Shown here: piece after piece, positions 1 through 11,600 of the stretch
Layout: each line of letters starts with the position of its first letter
How positions within the stretch are numbered: position 1 is the first letter of the stretch
Source of the DNA: Goodfellowiella coeruleoviolacea
GTDB lineage: Bacteria; Actinomycetota; Actinomycetes; Mycobacteriales; Pseudonocardiaceae
NCBI RefSeq assembly: GCF_024171785.1
Contig: NZ_JAMTCK010000034.1
Span: 6,227-38,519 of the forward strand
Direction: 5' to 3'
DNA: 32,293 nucleotides
Program-made: the position numbers and the translations under genes
The notes under the pieces: model-generated
What the model was told of the DNA's origin: nothing
What the model saw: the letters and a program-made list of their open reading frames with translations, nothing else
The model's database searches: none

Positions 1-1217
1 GTACCAGCGAACAACGATGACCAGTCCACAGTGGCCCCACGCGCGTGCAGCCGCCCCACAGCAGCGACGAGCGACTGCACCTCCGGGCGGTCACGGCGCA
101 GCACCGGCACCGCCGCCACCCCATCAGGCACGCTCTCCGAGACCATCGCGGTCAACACCGCGTCCGGACCCACCTCCAACACCGTGCCCACACCCTGACC
201 GTGCAGTGTGGTGATGCCATCGGCGAACCGGACCGTGCCCCGCACATGACGCACCCAGTACTCCGGATCCGTCACCAACCCCTCACCCGCGAGTTCGCCG
301 GTCAGGTTGGACACGATCCCGATCTCCGGCTCCGCGAACCGAACCCCGGCCAGCGCCGCCCGGAAGTCCGCCAGCATCGGATCCATCAGGCTGGAGTGGA
401 ACGCGTGACTGGTCCGCAACCGCTTGACCGACCGACCCCGCGCCTTCCACACCTCAGCCAACTCAGCGATCGCGGCCTCAGGGCCGGACAACACCACCGA
501 TTCGGGCCCGTTCACCGCGGCGATATCCACCCCACCGGGCAACCCGGCCCCACCGACCTCAGCCTCACTGGCGGCCACCGCCAGCATGGCCCCACCCGCC
601 GGCAACGCACCCATCAACCCCGCACGCGCCCGAACCAGCCGGACCGCATCCGCCAGGGACAACACCCCCGCCACGTGCGCGGCAGTGATCTCCCCGACCG
701 AGTGGCCCATCACCACGTCAGGACGGATTCCCCAGGAGGCGAGCAGCCGGGTCAACGCGACCTCGACCGCGAACAACGCCGGCTGGGTCCACCGGGTCTC
801 GTCCAGTCCGGGAGCGGCACCGAACACCACATCAGCCAACCCCGGCTCGAACTCGGCACACACCTCGTCGAAGGCCTGGGCGTAGACCGGGAACGCCGCA
901 TACAGCTCCCGCCCCATCCCGACCTGCTGCCCACCCTGGCCGGTGAACACAAACGCCACCCGACCCGAGCCGGCCACACCAGCGATCACATTGTTGGCTG
1001 GTGTCCCCTCAACGAGGGCGGTGAGGCCAGCCGCCAACTCCTCCCGGTCGGCCCCGACCACCACCGCACGGTGCTCCAAAGCGGACCGGGACGTGACCAA
1101 TGACCAGGCCAGATCAACCGTGGTCACCTCGGGGTGCTCGACCACAAAGGACCGCAACCGCTCAGCCTGGCCACGCAGCGCCACCTCGGACCGCGCCGAC
1201 AACACCCACGGCACCAC
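1..1217 (-). repeat. Malonyl-AT repeat block, copy 3 (PKS-E, cut by window edge)
   Basis: Aligns without net gap to 6490-7706 (PKS-D module 3) and 20500-21716 (PKS-C module 2). It covers the linker from [11 protein letters not shown] and the whole malonyl AT. The first 66 nt are identical to 6490-6555. Confidence 0.9.
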
Positions 1218-2651
1218 CGACAGGTCCACCGCCGCAGCCGGCACCACCTCCGGCTCAACCGGCTCAACCGGCGCCTGCTCCAGAATCACATGCGCGTTCG
1301 TGCCGCTCATGCCGAACGAGGAGATCCCGGCCCGGCGTGGCCGGTCGGCCTCCGGCCACGGCACGGACTCGGTCAGCAGCCGGACATCGCCGGTTGACCA
1401 GTCCACCTGCGGGGTTGGCTCGTCCACGTGCAGCGTCTTCGGCAAGACACCGTGCCGCATCGCCAACACCATCTTGATCACACCGGCCACACCAGCCGCC
1501 GACTGGGTGTGCCCGATGTTGGACTTGACCGACCCCAGCCACAGTGGACGGTCGGCTGGCCGGTCCTGTCCGTAGGTGGCCAGCAGGGCCTGCGCCTCGA
1601 TCGGGTCACCGAGCCGGGTGCCGGTGCCGTGCGCCTCGACAACGTCCACATCGGACGCGTTCAGACGGGCATTAGCCAGCGCCTGGCGAATCACCCGCTG
1701 TTGCGATGGCCCGTTCGGGGCGGTCAGGCCACTGCTCGCGCCGTCCTGGTTCACCGCCGAACCGCGAATCACCGCGAGGATCTGGTGGCCGTTGCGGCGG
1801 GCGTCCGACAACCGCTCCACCAGCACCAGGCCAACGCCCTCGCCCCAGCCGGTCCCGTCAGCCGAAGCCGCGAACGGCTTGCACCGGCCGTCCGGAGCCA
1901 GCCCACGCTGCCGACTGAACTCGACGAACAGTGTTGGCGCGGCGAGGACCATCACACCACCCGCCACCGCCATGGTGCACTCGCCCTGCCGCAGCGCCTG
2001 AACGGCCAGGTGCAGCGCCACCAGCGACGACGAACACGCCGTGTCAACGGTGACCGCCGGCCCTTCCAACCCGAACAGGTAAGCCAGGCGGCCGGACACC
2101 ACGCTGCCGGCGTTGCCCGTCAGCAGATGCCCCTCCAGCCCTTCCGGTGCGGACTGGAACGCACCGCCATACCCGGAGGACGCCGCGCCGATGAACACGC
2201 CGGTCTGGTTACCGCGCACGCTGGTCGGGCTGATGCCGGCCCGCTCGAACACTTCCCAGCTGGCTTCCAGCAGCAGGCGTTGCTGCGGGTCCATGGCCAG
2301 CGCCTCACGCGGTGAGATCCCGAAGAACTCGGGGTCGAAGGTGGCCGGGTCGTCCAGGAAGCCACCGGTTCGCGCATAGCTGGTGCCCCGGTGGTCGGGG
2401 TCCGGGTCATACAGGCGATCCAGGTCCCAACCTCGGTTGGTTGGGAAGTCCGAGATGGCGTCGCGTCCGTCGGCGACCAGTTCCCACAGGTCTTCCGGCG
2501 ACTGGACGCCGCCCGGATAGCGGCAGCTCATCCCGACGATGGCGATGGGCTCCTGCTCGCCAGCCTCCACTTCGAGCAGGCGCTGCCGGGTCTGGTGCAG
2601 TTCCGCGGTGACCCTGCGCAGGTACTCGACGAGCCTGTCCTCGTTCGTCAA
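1..2651 (-). CDS. PKS-E: type I polyketide synthase, 5' part (docking-KS-AT malonyl), truncated at window edge
   Basis: The frame is open from a TTG at 2651 to the window edge, giving 883 residues. It opens [20 protein letters not shown], a coiled-coil docking domain. KS (about 34-455) has Cys206 in DTACSSS, EAHGTGT and NIGHTQ. AT has [10 protein letters not shown] (Ser651) and HAFH (749-752), a malonyl-CoA signature. The window ends in the post-AT linker, so reductive domains and the ACP are unseen. TTG is preferred because AAGGAG (2662-2667) lies 10 nt upstream inside the last codons of PKS-D, no ATG or GTG precedes the docking helix, and the gap to the PKS-D stop is 6 nt. The AT is nearly the same as those of PKS-D module 3 and PKS-C module 2. 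A 9-bp tandem duplication lies in the KS-AT linker. Confidence 0.95.
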   Translation of the reverse strand, partial: MTNEDRLVEYLRRVTAELHQTRQRLLEVEAGEQEPIAIVGMSCRYPGGVQSPEDLWELVADGRDAISDFPTNRGWDLDRLYDPDPDHRGTSYARTGGFLDDPATFDPEFFGISPREALAMDPQQRLLLEASWEVFERAGISPTSVRGNQTGVFIGAASSGYGGAFQSAPEGLEGHLLTGNAGSVVSGRLAYLFGLEGPAVTVDTACSSSLVALHLAVQALRQGECTMAVAGGVMVLAAPTLFVEFSRQRGLAPDGRCKPFAASADGTGWGEGVGLVLVERLSDARRNGHQILAVIRGSAVNQDGASSGLTAPNGPSQQRVIRQALANARLNASDVDVVEAHGTGTRLGDPIEAQALLATYGQDRPADRPLWLGSVKSNIGHTQSAAGVAGVIKMVLAMRHGVLPKTLHVDEPTPQVDWSTGDVRLLTESVPWPEADRPRRAGISSFGMSGTNAHVILEQAPVEPVEPEVVPAAAVDLSVVPWVLSARSEVALRGQAERLRSFVVEHPEVTTVDLAWSLVTSRSALEHRAVVVGADREELAAGLTALVEGTPANNVIAGVAGSGRVAFVFTGQGGQQVGMGRELYAAFPVYAQAFDEVCAEFEPGLADVVFGAAPGLDETRWTQPALFAVEVALTRLLASWGIRPDVVMGHSVGEITAAHVAGVLSLADAVRLVRARAGLMGALPAGGAMLAVAASEAEVGGAGLPGGVDIAAVNGPESVVLSGPEAAIAELAEVWKARGRSVKRLRTSHAFHSSLMDPMLADFRAALAGVRFAEPEIGIVSNLTGELAGEGLVTDPEYWVRHVRGTVRFADGITTLHGQGVGTVLEVGPDAVLTAMVSESVPDGVAAVPVLRRDRPEVQSLVAAVGRLHARGATVDWSSLFAG
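1252..1269 (-). repeat. 9-bp tandem duplication in PKS-E KS-AT linker
   Basis: GGCTCAACC occurs twice in tandem (1252-1260, 1261-1269), encoding a repeated VEP. The matching place in PKS-C module 2 (21751-21759) has one copy. It is in frame and in a flexible linker, so probably neutral. Confidence 0.85.
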
Positions 2652-2657
2652 CTGACG

Positions 2658-5600
2658 TCAGCTCCTTGAATCGCCGTGGGACAGCGCGTTGTCAATGAAG
2701 TCGAAGAGGTCGTCGACCGTGGCGGTGGACAACCGGTCAGCGGTCTCGTCCACCTGCGTTGTCGTGCCGTTCCACTTCGCGACGAGCGTCTGGAGTCGTC
2801 CGCTGAGCGCTGAGCGCGCGCTGTCGCTCACGGGCGCCGCGAGCAACGCCGCCTCCAGTCGATCCAGTTCGGCCAGCAGCGGGATCTCCGGAGCCACCAC
2901 GTCGTCGTCGCCACCAAGCTCCGCCCGCAGGTGGGCTGCGAGGTCGGCCGGTGACGAGTAGTCGAAGATGAGCGTGGCCGGCAGCCGCAGGTCGGTGGCG
3001 GCGGTGAGCCGGTTGCGCAACTCCACCGCGGTGAGCGAGTCGAAGCCCAGTTCCAGGAATCCCCGGTTCGGGTCGACTGCCGCCGCGTTGGCGTGGCCCA
3101 GCACCACGGCCATGTTGGTGCGCACCAACTCCAGCAGTTCGCGATCTCGTTCGGCCGGCGTCAGGCCGGCGATCCGCCGACGCAACGAGCTGGCGTCCAC
3201 CGGGTCGGTGTTGGCTGCCCGCCGCGCCGGTGCCCGCACCAGGCCACGCAACAGTGGTGGTACGTCACCGCTCCGGTTGCTCAACGCGCCCGTGTCCAGT
3301 CGCATCGGAACGACCAGCGTCTCCGCCGAGGCTAAGCCGACATCGAACAGCTGAAGGCCCTGTTCCAGGGTGAGCGGGCGCATTCCGGCTCGGCTCATCC
3401 GGAGTCGGTCCGCCTCGCCGAGGGTCCCGGTCATCCCGCTCTGCTGTGCCCACAAGCCCCACGCCAGCGACACCGCCGGCTGACCGCAGGTGACCCGGCG
3501 GTGCTGGGCCAGTGCGTCCAGGAACGCGTTGGCCGCCGCGTAGTTGCCCTGCCCGGCCGCGCCGGAAACCCCGGCCGCCGAGGAGAACAGGACGAACGCG
3601 GCGAGGTCGCGGTCGAGGGTCAGTTCGTGCAGGTGCCAGGCCGCGTCCACCTTAGGTCGCAGCACCGCGTCCACCCGCTGGGCGGTGAGCTGCTCGACGG
3701 TGCCGTCGTCGAGCACGCCGGCCGTGTGCACCACGGCGGTGAGCGGCCGTTCGGCGGGTATGCCGGCCAGCAGTTCGGCGAGCGCGACCCGGTCGGACAC
3801 GTCGACCGCGACCACGTCGACCCGCGCGCCCACCGCGGTCAGCTCCCCGATCAGTTCGCCCGCGCCTTCGGCGTCAGGCCCTCGTCGACTGGCCAGCAGC
3901 AGGTTCCGCACGCCGTTCTCGACCAGGTGTCGGGCGATCGCCCCACCCAGCGCGCCGGTGCCGCCGGTGACCAGCACGGTGCCGGTTGGGTCGAGCCGGC
4001 GGGGCAGGGTGAGCACCAGTTTGCCGACGTGCAGTGCCTGGCTCATGTGCCGGAACGCGTCAGGGGCGTTGCGCAGATCCCATGTGGACACCGGCAGCGG
4101 CCTGAGGTCGCCACGTTCGAACAGGCGCAGCAGCTCGCCGAGCATCCGGGCGGTCAGGTCAGCGCTGGCCTCCCCCAGGTCGAACGCGCGGTAGCTGGCA
4201 CCGGTCCTGTCCCGGATCTCGGCCGCGTCGCGGACGTCGGTCTTGCCCATCTCCAGGAACCGCCCGGAATCCGCCAGCAGCCCCAGTGAGGCGTCGACGA
4301 ACGTGCCGGCGAGCGCGTTGAGCACGACGTCCACGCCGCGGCCGGCGGTCGCGGCCCGGAACTGCTCGGCGAACTCCAGGGTTCGCGAGGAGGCGATGCG
4401 CTCGTCGGGCACGCCCAGCTCGCGCACCGTGTCCCACTTGCCGGTGCTGGCGGTGCAGAACACCTCGGCCCCCAGGCAAGTGGCCAACTGGACAGCGGCC
4501 ATGCCGACCCCACCAGCTGCCGCGTGCACCAGCACCGACTCACCCGGCCGCAGGTCCGCCAACTCGACCAGTCCGTAGTAGGCGGTCAGGAAGGCGACGG
4601 GCACTGAAGCTGCCTGGTCGAACGACCACCCTTCAGGAATCCGTGCGACCAACCGGGCATCCGTGACCGCCACCGGCCCGAAGGTCCCGGGGAACAGGCC
4701 GAAAACCCGGTCCCCCGGAGCGAGATCGGTCACCTCGGGCCCGACCTCGGTGACCACGCCAGCACCCTCCTGGCCGAGCGGGCCGGCCTCACCCGGATAC
4801 ATCCCCAACACGTTGAGCACATCCCGGAAGTTGATCCCGGCCGTGCGCATCGCGATCCGCACCTGCCGACCGGCCAGCGGCTCCAGTACGTCAGGGCAGG
4901 GCACCGCGGCCACCCCGTCCACGGTGCCGGCCGCGGTCACCGCCAGCCGCCACGGGACGTCGCCGGGTGGCAGGGGCAGGCCGGCTTCCACCAGCCGTGC
5001 CAGCCGAGGAGCCAGCACACGCCCACCACGCACCGCCAGCTGCGGCTCGTCAACACCGGTCGGCAGTGACGGCAGCGTGTCGGGGTTGTCGGTGTCGACC
5101 AGCACGAACCGTCCCGGGTGCTCGGACTGCGCTGACCGGACCAGCCCCCAGACTGCGGCCGCAGCCAGGTCAACCACCTGCTCCGCGGCATCGACCGCGA
5201 CCGCCCCCCTGGTGACCACCACCAGACGGGAATTCACCAGCCGCTCATCGGCCAACCAGGCCTGAACCGCCGCCAGCACCTCGGTGGTCACCGCGTGCGC
5301 GGCGGCTACCGGACTCTCCCCTGTGGACAGTAGCGGCAGCAACACCTGTGCCGGTACGGCCGCACCAGCGGCAAGGGCCGCCGACAGCTCGGTCACATCG
5401 GCATAGCGGTCCACTGTGGAATCGCCAACACTGTTGCCCGGCGCGCCAGTGCCACCGATCTGAACACAGCCGTCCTGTGCGGTGCTCGCGGACAGCGGGA
5501 CATCAACCCAGTCGACCCGGAACAGTGAGTCGCGACCGCCGCCGCGGGCCTCGGCGAGTTGGGCCTCCGACACCGGACGCAGGGTGAGCGCGCCCACCGA

Positions 5601-8600
5601 CAAAACCGGCCGGCCGGTGCTGTCAGCGACGGTGACCGCCACCGTCCCCGGCGTCACCGGGGTCAGCCGCGCGCGCAGACTCGCCGCGCCCGCCGCGGTC
5701 AGCGACACCCCCGCCCAGGAGAAGGGCAACCGTCCCTGGCCGTCGTTCTCGAAGAACTCACCCAGGCCAAGTGCGTGCATGGCGGCATCCAGCAGTGCCG
5801 GGTGCAGGCCGAACCGACTGGCTTCACCCTGCTGATCGGCGGGCAGGGACAACTCGGCGAAGACCTCGGTTCCGCGTCGCCAGGCCGCGCGGAGCCCCTG
5901 GAACACCGGCCCGTAGCTGAAGCCGCGTTGTTCGAGTCGCTCATACAGGTCGTCAACGGGCAGGGCGGTCGCATCTGCTGGTGGCCACTGGGTGAGTTCC
6001 ACCGACGCGCTGCTCGGTTCAGCCGCGAGCACACCGGTGGCGTGCTGGGTCCAGACCTCCTCGGAGCCATCCCGGTTCGAGTGCACGGACACCGGCCGTC
6101 GGCCGGTCTCGTCGGCGGCGCCGACACGCACCTGAATCCGAACGTTCCCCTGCTCAGGGAGCACCAACGGCGCGGCCAGGGTGAGTTCCTCAACCGTGCC
6201 ACAGCCGGCTTGTTCGCCGGCGCGCAGGGCGAGTTCGACAAAAGCGGTGCCCGGCAACAACACCGTCCCCATCACCGCGTGATCAGCCAACCACGGATGC
6301 GTCCGCACCGACAACACACCCGTGAACAAGAACCCATCCCCACCAGCCAACGCCACCGCCGCACCCAACAACGGATGCTCCGGCGACACCAACCCCACCG
6401 CACCCACATCACCCGACACCAACCCCGACTCCAGCCAGTACCGCTCCCGCTGGAACGCATAAGTCGGCAGTTCAACACGACGAGCCCCAGTACCAGCGAA
6501 CAACGATGACCAGTCCACAGTGGCCCCACGCGCGTGCAGCCGCCCCACAGCAGCAACGAGCGACTGCACCTCAGGGCGGTCACGGCGCAGCACCGGCACC
6601 GCCGCCACCCCATCAGGCACGCTCTCCGAGACCATCGCAGTCAGCACCGCGTCCGGACCGACTTCCAGCACCGTGGCCACACCCTGGTCGTGCAGTGTGG
6701 TGATGCCGTCGGCGAACCGGACCGTGCCCCGCACATGACGCACCCAGTACTCCGGATCCGACACCAACCCCTCACCCGCGAGTTCGCCGGTCAGGTTGGA
6801 CACGATCCCGATCTCCGGCTCCGCGAACCGAACCCCGGCCAACGCCACCCGGAAGTCCGCCAGCATCGGGTCCATCAGAGCCGAGTGGAACGCGTGACTG
6901 GTCCGCAACCGCTTGACCGACCGGCCCCGCGCCTTCCACACCTCACCCAACTCAGCGATTTCGGCCTCAGGACCCGACAACACCACCGCCTGCGGCCCGT
7001 TCACCGCCGCGATATCCACCCCACCCGGCAGCCCGACCTCGCTGACCTCGGCCTGGGTGGCGGCGACGGCCAGCATGGCGCCACCCGCCGGCAGCGCACC
7101 CATCAGCCCCGCACGCGCCCGAACCAGGCGCGCCGCATCCGCCAGGGACAACACACCGGCCACGTGCGCGGCGGTGATCTCCCCGATCGAGTGGCCCATC
7201 ACCACGTCAGGACGCACACCCCACGAGGCGAGCAGGCGGGTCAGCGCGACCTCGACGGCGAACAAGGCGGGTTGGGTCCACTGGGTCTCGTCCACACCGG
7301 GGGCGGTGCCGAACACCACATCGGCCAACCCCGGCTCGAACTCGGCACACACCTCGTCGAAGGCTTGGGCGTAGACCGGGAACGCCGCGTACAGCTCCCG
7401 ACCCATCCCGACCCGCTGCCCGCCCTGACCGGTGAACACGAACGCGAGCCTGCCGGACCCACTGGTATCCCGAACCACCGCCGACGCATCACGCTGCTCG
7501 GCCACAGCGGCCAAACCGGACAGCAACTCCTCGCGGTCGGCCCCGACCACCACCGCGCGGTGCTCCAAAGCGGACCGGGACGTGACCAACGACCAGGCCA
7601 AGTCGACCGTGGTCACCTCGGGGTGCTCGGCCACAAAGGACCGCAACCGCTCAGCCTGACCACGCAGCGCCGCCTCGGACCGCGCCGACAACACCCACGG
7701 CACCACCGACAGGCCCACTCCCCCAGCCGGCACCACCTCCGACTCAACCGACGCCTGCTCCAGAATCACATGCGCGTTCGTCCCACTGATCCCGAACGAG
7801 GACACCCCAGCACGGCGGGGCAGGTCAGTCTCTGGCCACTCCCGTGCTTCGGTGAGCAGTTCAACAGCACCCGCCGACCAGTCCACCTGCGGGGTGGGTT
7901 CGTCCACGTGCAGCGTCTTCGGCAAGACACCGTGCCGCATCGCCAACACCATCTTGATCACACCAGCGACGCCCGCAGCCGCCTGGGTGTGCCCGATGTT
8001 CGACTTGACCGACCCCAACCACAGTGGACGATCGATCGGCCTACCCTGGCCGTAGGTGGCCAGCAAGGCCTGCGCCTCGATCGGATCACCCAGCCGGGTG
8101 CCGGTACCGTGCGCCTCCACCGCGTCCACATCGGACGGATTCAGGCCGGCGTTGGCCAATGCCGCGCGGATGACCCGTTGCTGCGACGGCCCGTTCGGCG
8201 CCGTCAACCCGTTCGACGCACCATCCTGGTTCACCGCACTACCCCGCAGCACCGCCAGCACCTGGTGCCCGTTGCGCCGCGCATCCGACAACCGCTCCAC
8301 CAACAGCACACCCACACCCTCGCCCCACGCGGTGCCGTCCGCGGTTCCCGCGAACGGCTTGCACCGACCGTCCGGGGCGAGGCCGCGCTGCCGACTGAAC
8401 TCGACGAAGCCGATCGGGGTGGACATCACGGTGACACCACCGGCGAGCGCCATGCTGCACTCGCCCTGACGCAGTGCCTGGGCAGCCAGGTGCAGCGCGA
8501 CCAGCGAGGACGAGCAGGCGGTGTCAATGGTGACCGCCGGCCCCTCGAAACCGAAGGTGTAAGCCACCCGGCCAGAGAAAACGCTGGCCGCACTCCCGGT

Positions 8601-11600
8601 GCCGAGATAGCCCTCAACGGTCTCCGCGGCGTTCATCAAGAGCGTGCTGTAGTCCTGCCCGTTGGTGCCGACGAACACGCCGACGTCGCTGCCACGCAGC
8701 GCGGCGGGATCGATGCCACCACGTTCGAGCACCTCCCAGGACGCTTCCAGCAGCAGGCGCTGTTGTGGATCCATGGCCAACGCCTCACGCGGCGAAATCC
8801 CGAAGAAATCCGCGTCGAAGTCGGTAACCCCGGCAACGAAACTGCCGTGCCGCACATAGGACCTGCCCGGCTGCTCGGGGTCCGGGTGGTAGACGGCCTC
8901 CTCGTCCCAGCCGCGGTCCCGAGGGAACGGGACCACCGTGTCGCGTCCCCCATCGAGCAGCTGCCACAGATCCTCTGGGGAGTTCACTCCGCCGGGGAAC
9001 CGGCAACTCATGGCGACGATCGCGATCGGCTCATCCGTCACGCCCCGGCCGGTTTGGACGGTCTGCTCGACCGGGGACGCACCGGTGATCTCCGTGATCA
9101 GGTACTGAGTCAGTTCGGTGGGGCTTGGGTAGTCGAACACCAGCGTGGCGGGCAGGCGGAGACCGACCGCAGCACTGAGCCGGTTGCGCAACTCCACAGA
9201 AGTCAGCGAATCAAAGCCAAGTTCTCGGAACGCCCGCCCCGGCTCGACCTCGTCGCCTGAGGCGAACCCGAGCACACCGGCGATCTGGTCTCGGACCAGG
9301 TTCAGCACATGGCGGTTCCGCTCGGCCGGGCTGAGCGCGGTGAACCGATCGATCAGTGAGGTCGCCGCGCTCTCGGCCACTTCGGTCTGGCTGGTGTGGC
9401 GCTGGATCTCGGGCAGGTCCCGGATCAGGGGGCTGGGCAGCTCGCCCGCGGCCAGTGCCTGTTCCCACTCGATGTCGGCCACGACAACGAAGGTCTCGTC
9501 CCGGTTCAGCACCTGCTCCAACGCCGTCAGCGCCAGTTCGGGTGCCATGGACGGCACACCACGCTGCCTGAGTCGGTTCTCCAGGCTTCCCTCGGCCATG
9601 CCGCCACCAGCCCAGTGGCCCCAGCCAATCGACGTCGCCGGGAGCCCGGCCGCTCGTCGGTACTGCGCAAACGCGTCCAGGAAAGCGTTGCCGGGCGCGT
9701 AGTTGCCCTGACCAGCTCCGCCATAGGTGCCGGCGAGGGATGAGAACAGCACGAAGGTGGACAGATCCAGGTCACGGGTCAGCTCGTGCAGGTTCACCGC
9801 GGCCTGCGCCTTGACGCGCAGCACACGGTCGACCTGGTCCAGCGACAGTGCGTCGAGCACGGCGTCGTCCAACACCGCTGCGGTGTGCACCACGGCGGTG
9901 AGTGGGTGGTGTGCGGGTAGCGAGGCCAGCAGATCAGCCAGTGCGGCGCGGTCGGACACGTCGCAGGCGGCGATGGTGACCTCGGCACCGAGTTCGGTCA
10001 GTGCCGCGTGCAGTTCCTCCGCGCCTTCGGCTGCCGGCCCGCTGCGGCTGACCAGGAGGAGGTGTTCGGCTCCGTTTCCGGCCAGCCAGCGGGCCACGTG
10101 CGCGCCCAGCCCGCCAGTACCACCGGTGACCAGCACCGTGCCTCGGGGCGTCCACTCACGACTGTCCGCCTCGCTGTCCGCTGCCGCGTGCACCAACCGC
10201 CGGCCGAACCAGCCGATTGCCCGGATCGCGATCTGGTCCTCGTCAACCACCCGGGTGAGCGCGCCAACGAGTCGTGCCGTGGCCGGCGCGTCCAGTGTCG
10301 AGGGTAGGTCGACCAGACCGCCCCACCGGCCGGGATGCTCCTGACGCAGCACCCTGCCCAGGCCCCACACCATTGCCTGGGCGGGGTCGGTGATCGGGTC
10401 GGCCGGTCCGGTGGACACCGCGCCCCGGGTCAGCAGCCAGAGCGGCGCCGCCACATCGGCGTCACCCAATGCCTGCACCAGCGTCATCGTGGCAGCCAAC
10501 CCACTGGGCACAGCAGGGTGTACCGGGTGTCGGCCGCTGTCCAGCGCGGTCAGGGACAGCACACCACTCAGCTGGACGGGCTGGTCGGCGACGGCGTCCC
10601 GCAGGGTGCGCGCGAGCGTGCCGCGATCAACATCCTGGTCGTCGACCGGGACCAGGATGACGTTCGCTCCGGCGTCGGTGAGCACGCTCCTGGCCCAGTC
10701 CAGCTCAGCGGAGGCACCAACGGCCAACCAGGTGCCGGTCAGCGTCGAGGCCGTGGATTCGGTGAGCGGCTGCCAGCTGATCCGGTACCGCAGCCTGTCC
10801 ACAGCGGACTTCTGCTGCTGCTGGGTCCGCCATGCTGTCAGCGCGGGCAGGATCTCGGCCAGCGAACTCTCATCGATCGTCAGGTCAGCGGCCAACGCGG
10901 CCGTGTCGGCACTGTCCACAGCAGCCCAGAAGCGAGCCTCAGCTGAGCTGAGCGCCGCAATCGGTTGAGCGGTGCGGTCCAGCCAAAACCGTTGGCGCTG
11001 GAAGGCATACGTCGGCAACCCGGCCAACCCAGCCTCACCACCAGCAGGCTGCTCCGGATAGACACGGGCCCAGTCCACGGTCACGCCGCCGACCCATGCC
11101 TGGCCCAGCGCGCTGTAGAACTGCCGCAACCCGTCCTGATCACGACGCAGCGTGCCCACCGCCAGCACATCATCCCGGCCAGCCACCTCAGCCCGCTGCT
11201 CAACACCCACCGTCAACACCGGATGCGGGCTGCACTCCACAAACGCGGAATACCCCTCAGCGATCAACCTGGCGATGACCTCGTCCAGACGCACCGGCAA
11301 CCGCAGATTCCGATACCAGTAGCCACTGTCCAGAGTGCTCGGGTCGACCCAGTCACCGGTCACGGTGGAACACCACGCCACCGCGCTTGGTTGGGCGGAC
11401 ACGCCGTCCGCGGCGGCCAGCACCTCAGCCTGAATGCCCTCCACCTGCGCCGAGTGCGACGCGTAGTCCACCGGAACCCACCGGCATCGCACCCCCGCCG
11501 CCTCCCAACCAGCGACCACCTCCGTCAACGGACCCACCGGACCCGACAACACCACCGAGGACGGGCCATTCACCGCCGCAACCGCCACCCCATCAGCTGC

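Larger units (their letters stand above)
2658..9035 (-). other. PKS-D module 3: KS-AT(malonyl)-DH-ER-KR-ACP (fully reducing) and docking
   Basis: Residues 3067-5191 of PKS-D. KS has Cys3240, His3375 and His3415. AT has [10 protein letters not shown] (Ser3682) and HAFH (3780-3783), malonyl type. DH (3951-4225) starts with the full HPLLG region and has His3985, YGPVFQG (4107-4113) and Asp4149. The structural half of the KR (4235-4410) precedes the ER (4420-4740), whose NADPH motif is [11 protein letters not shown] (4570-4580). The catalytic KR half (4745-4985) has [11 protein letters not shown] (4841-4843), Lys4861, Ser4884, Tyr4898 and Asn4902, B-type. ACP (5028-5105) has Ser5066. The full set predicts complete reduction to methylene. 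The docking region 5117-5191 carries LDRLEAAL and LVAKW, and should pair with PKS-E. Confidence 0.94.

Noticed and set aside
6534-9260. Long plus-strand open frame of 908 codons opposite PKS-D module 3
   Set aside because: It is antisense to intact KS, AT and DH coding sequence. Its product is a low-complexity His/Arg/Pro/Gln-rich sequence without recognisable domains. Such shadows are expected opposite G+C-rich genes.
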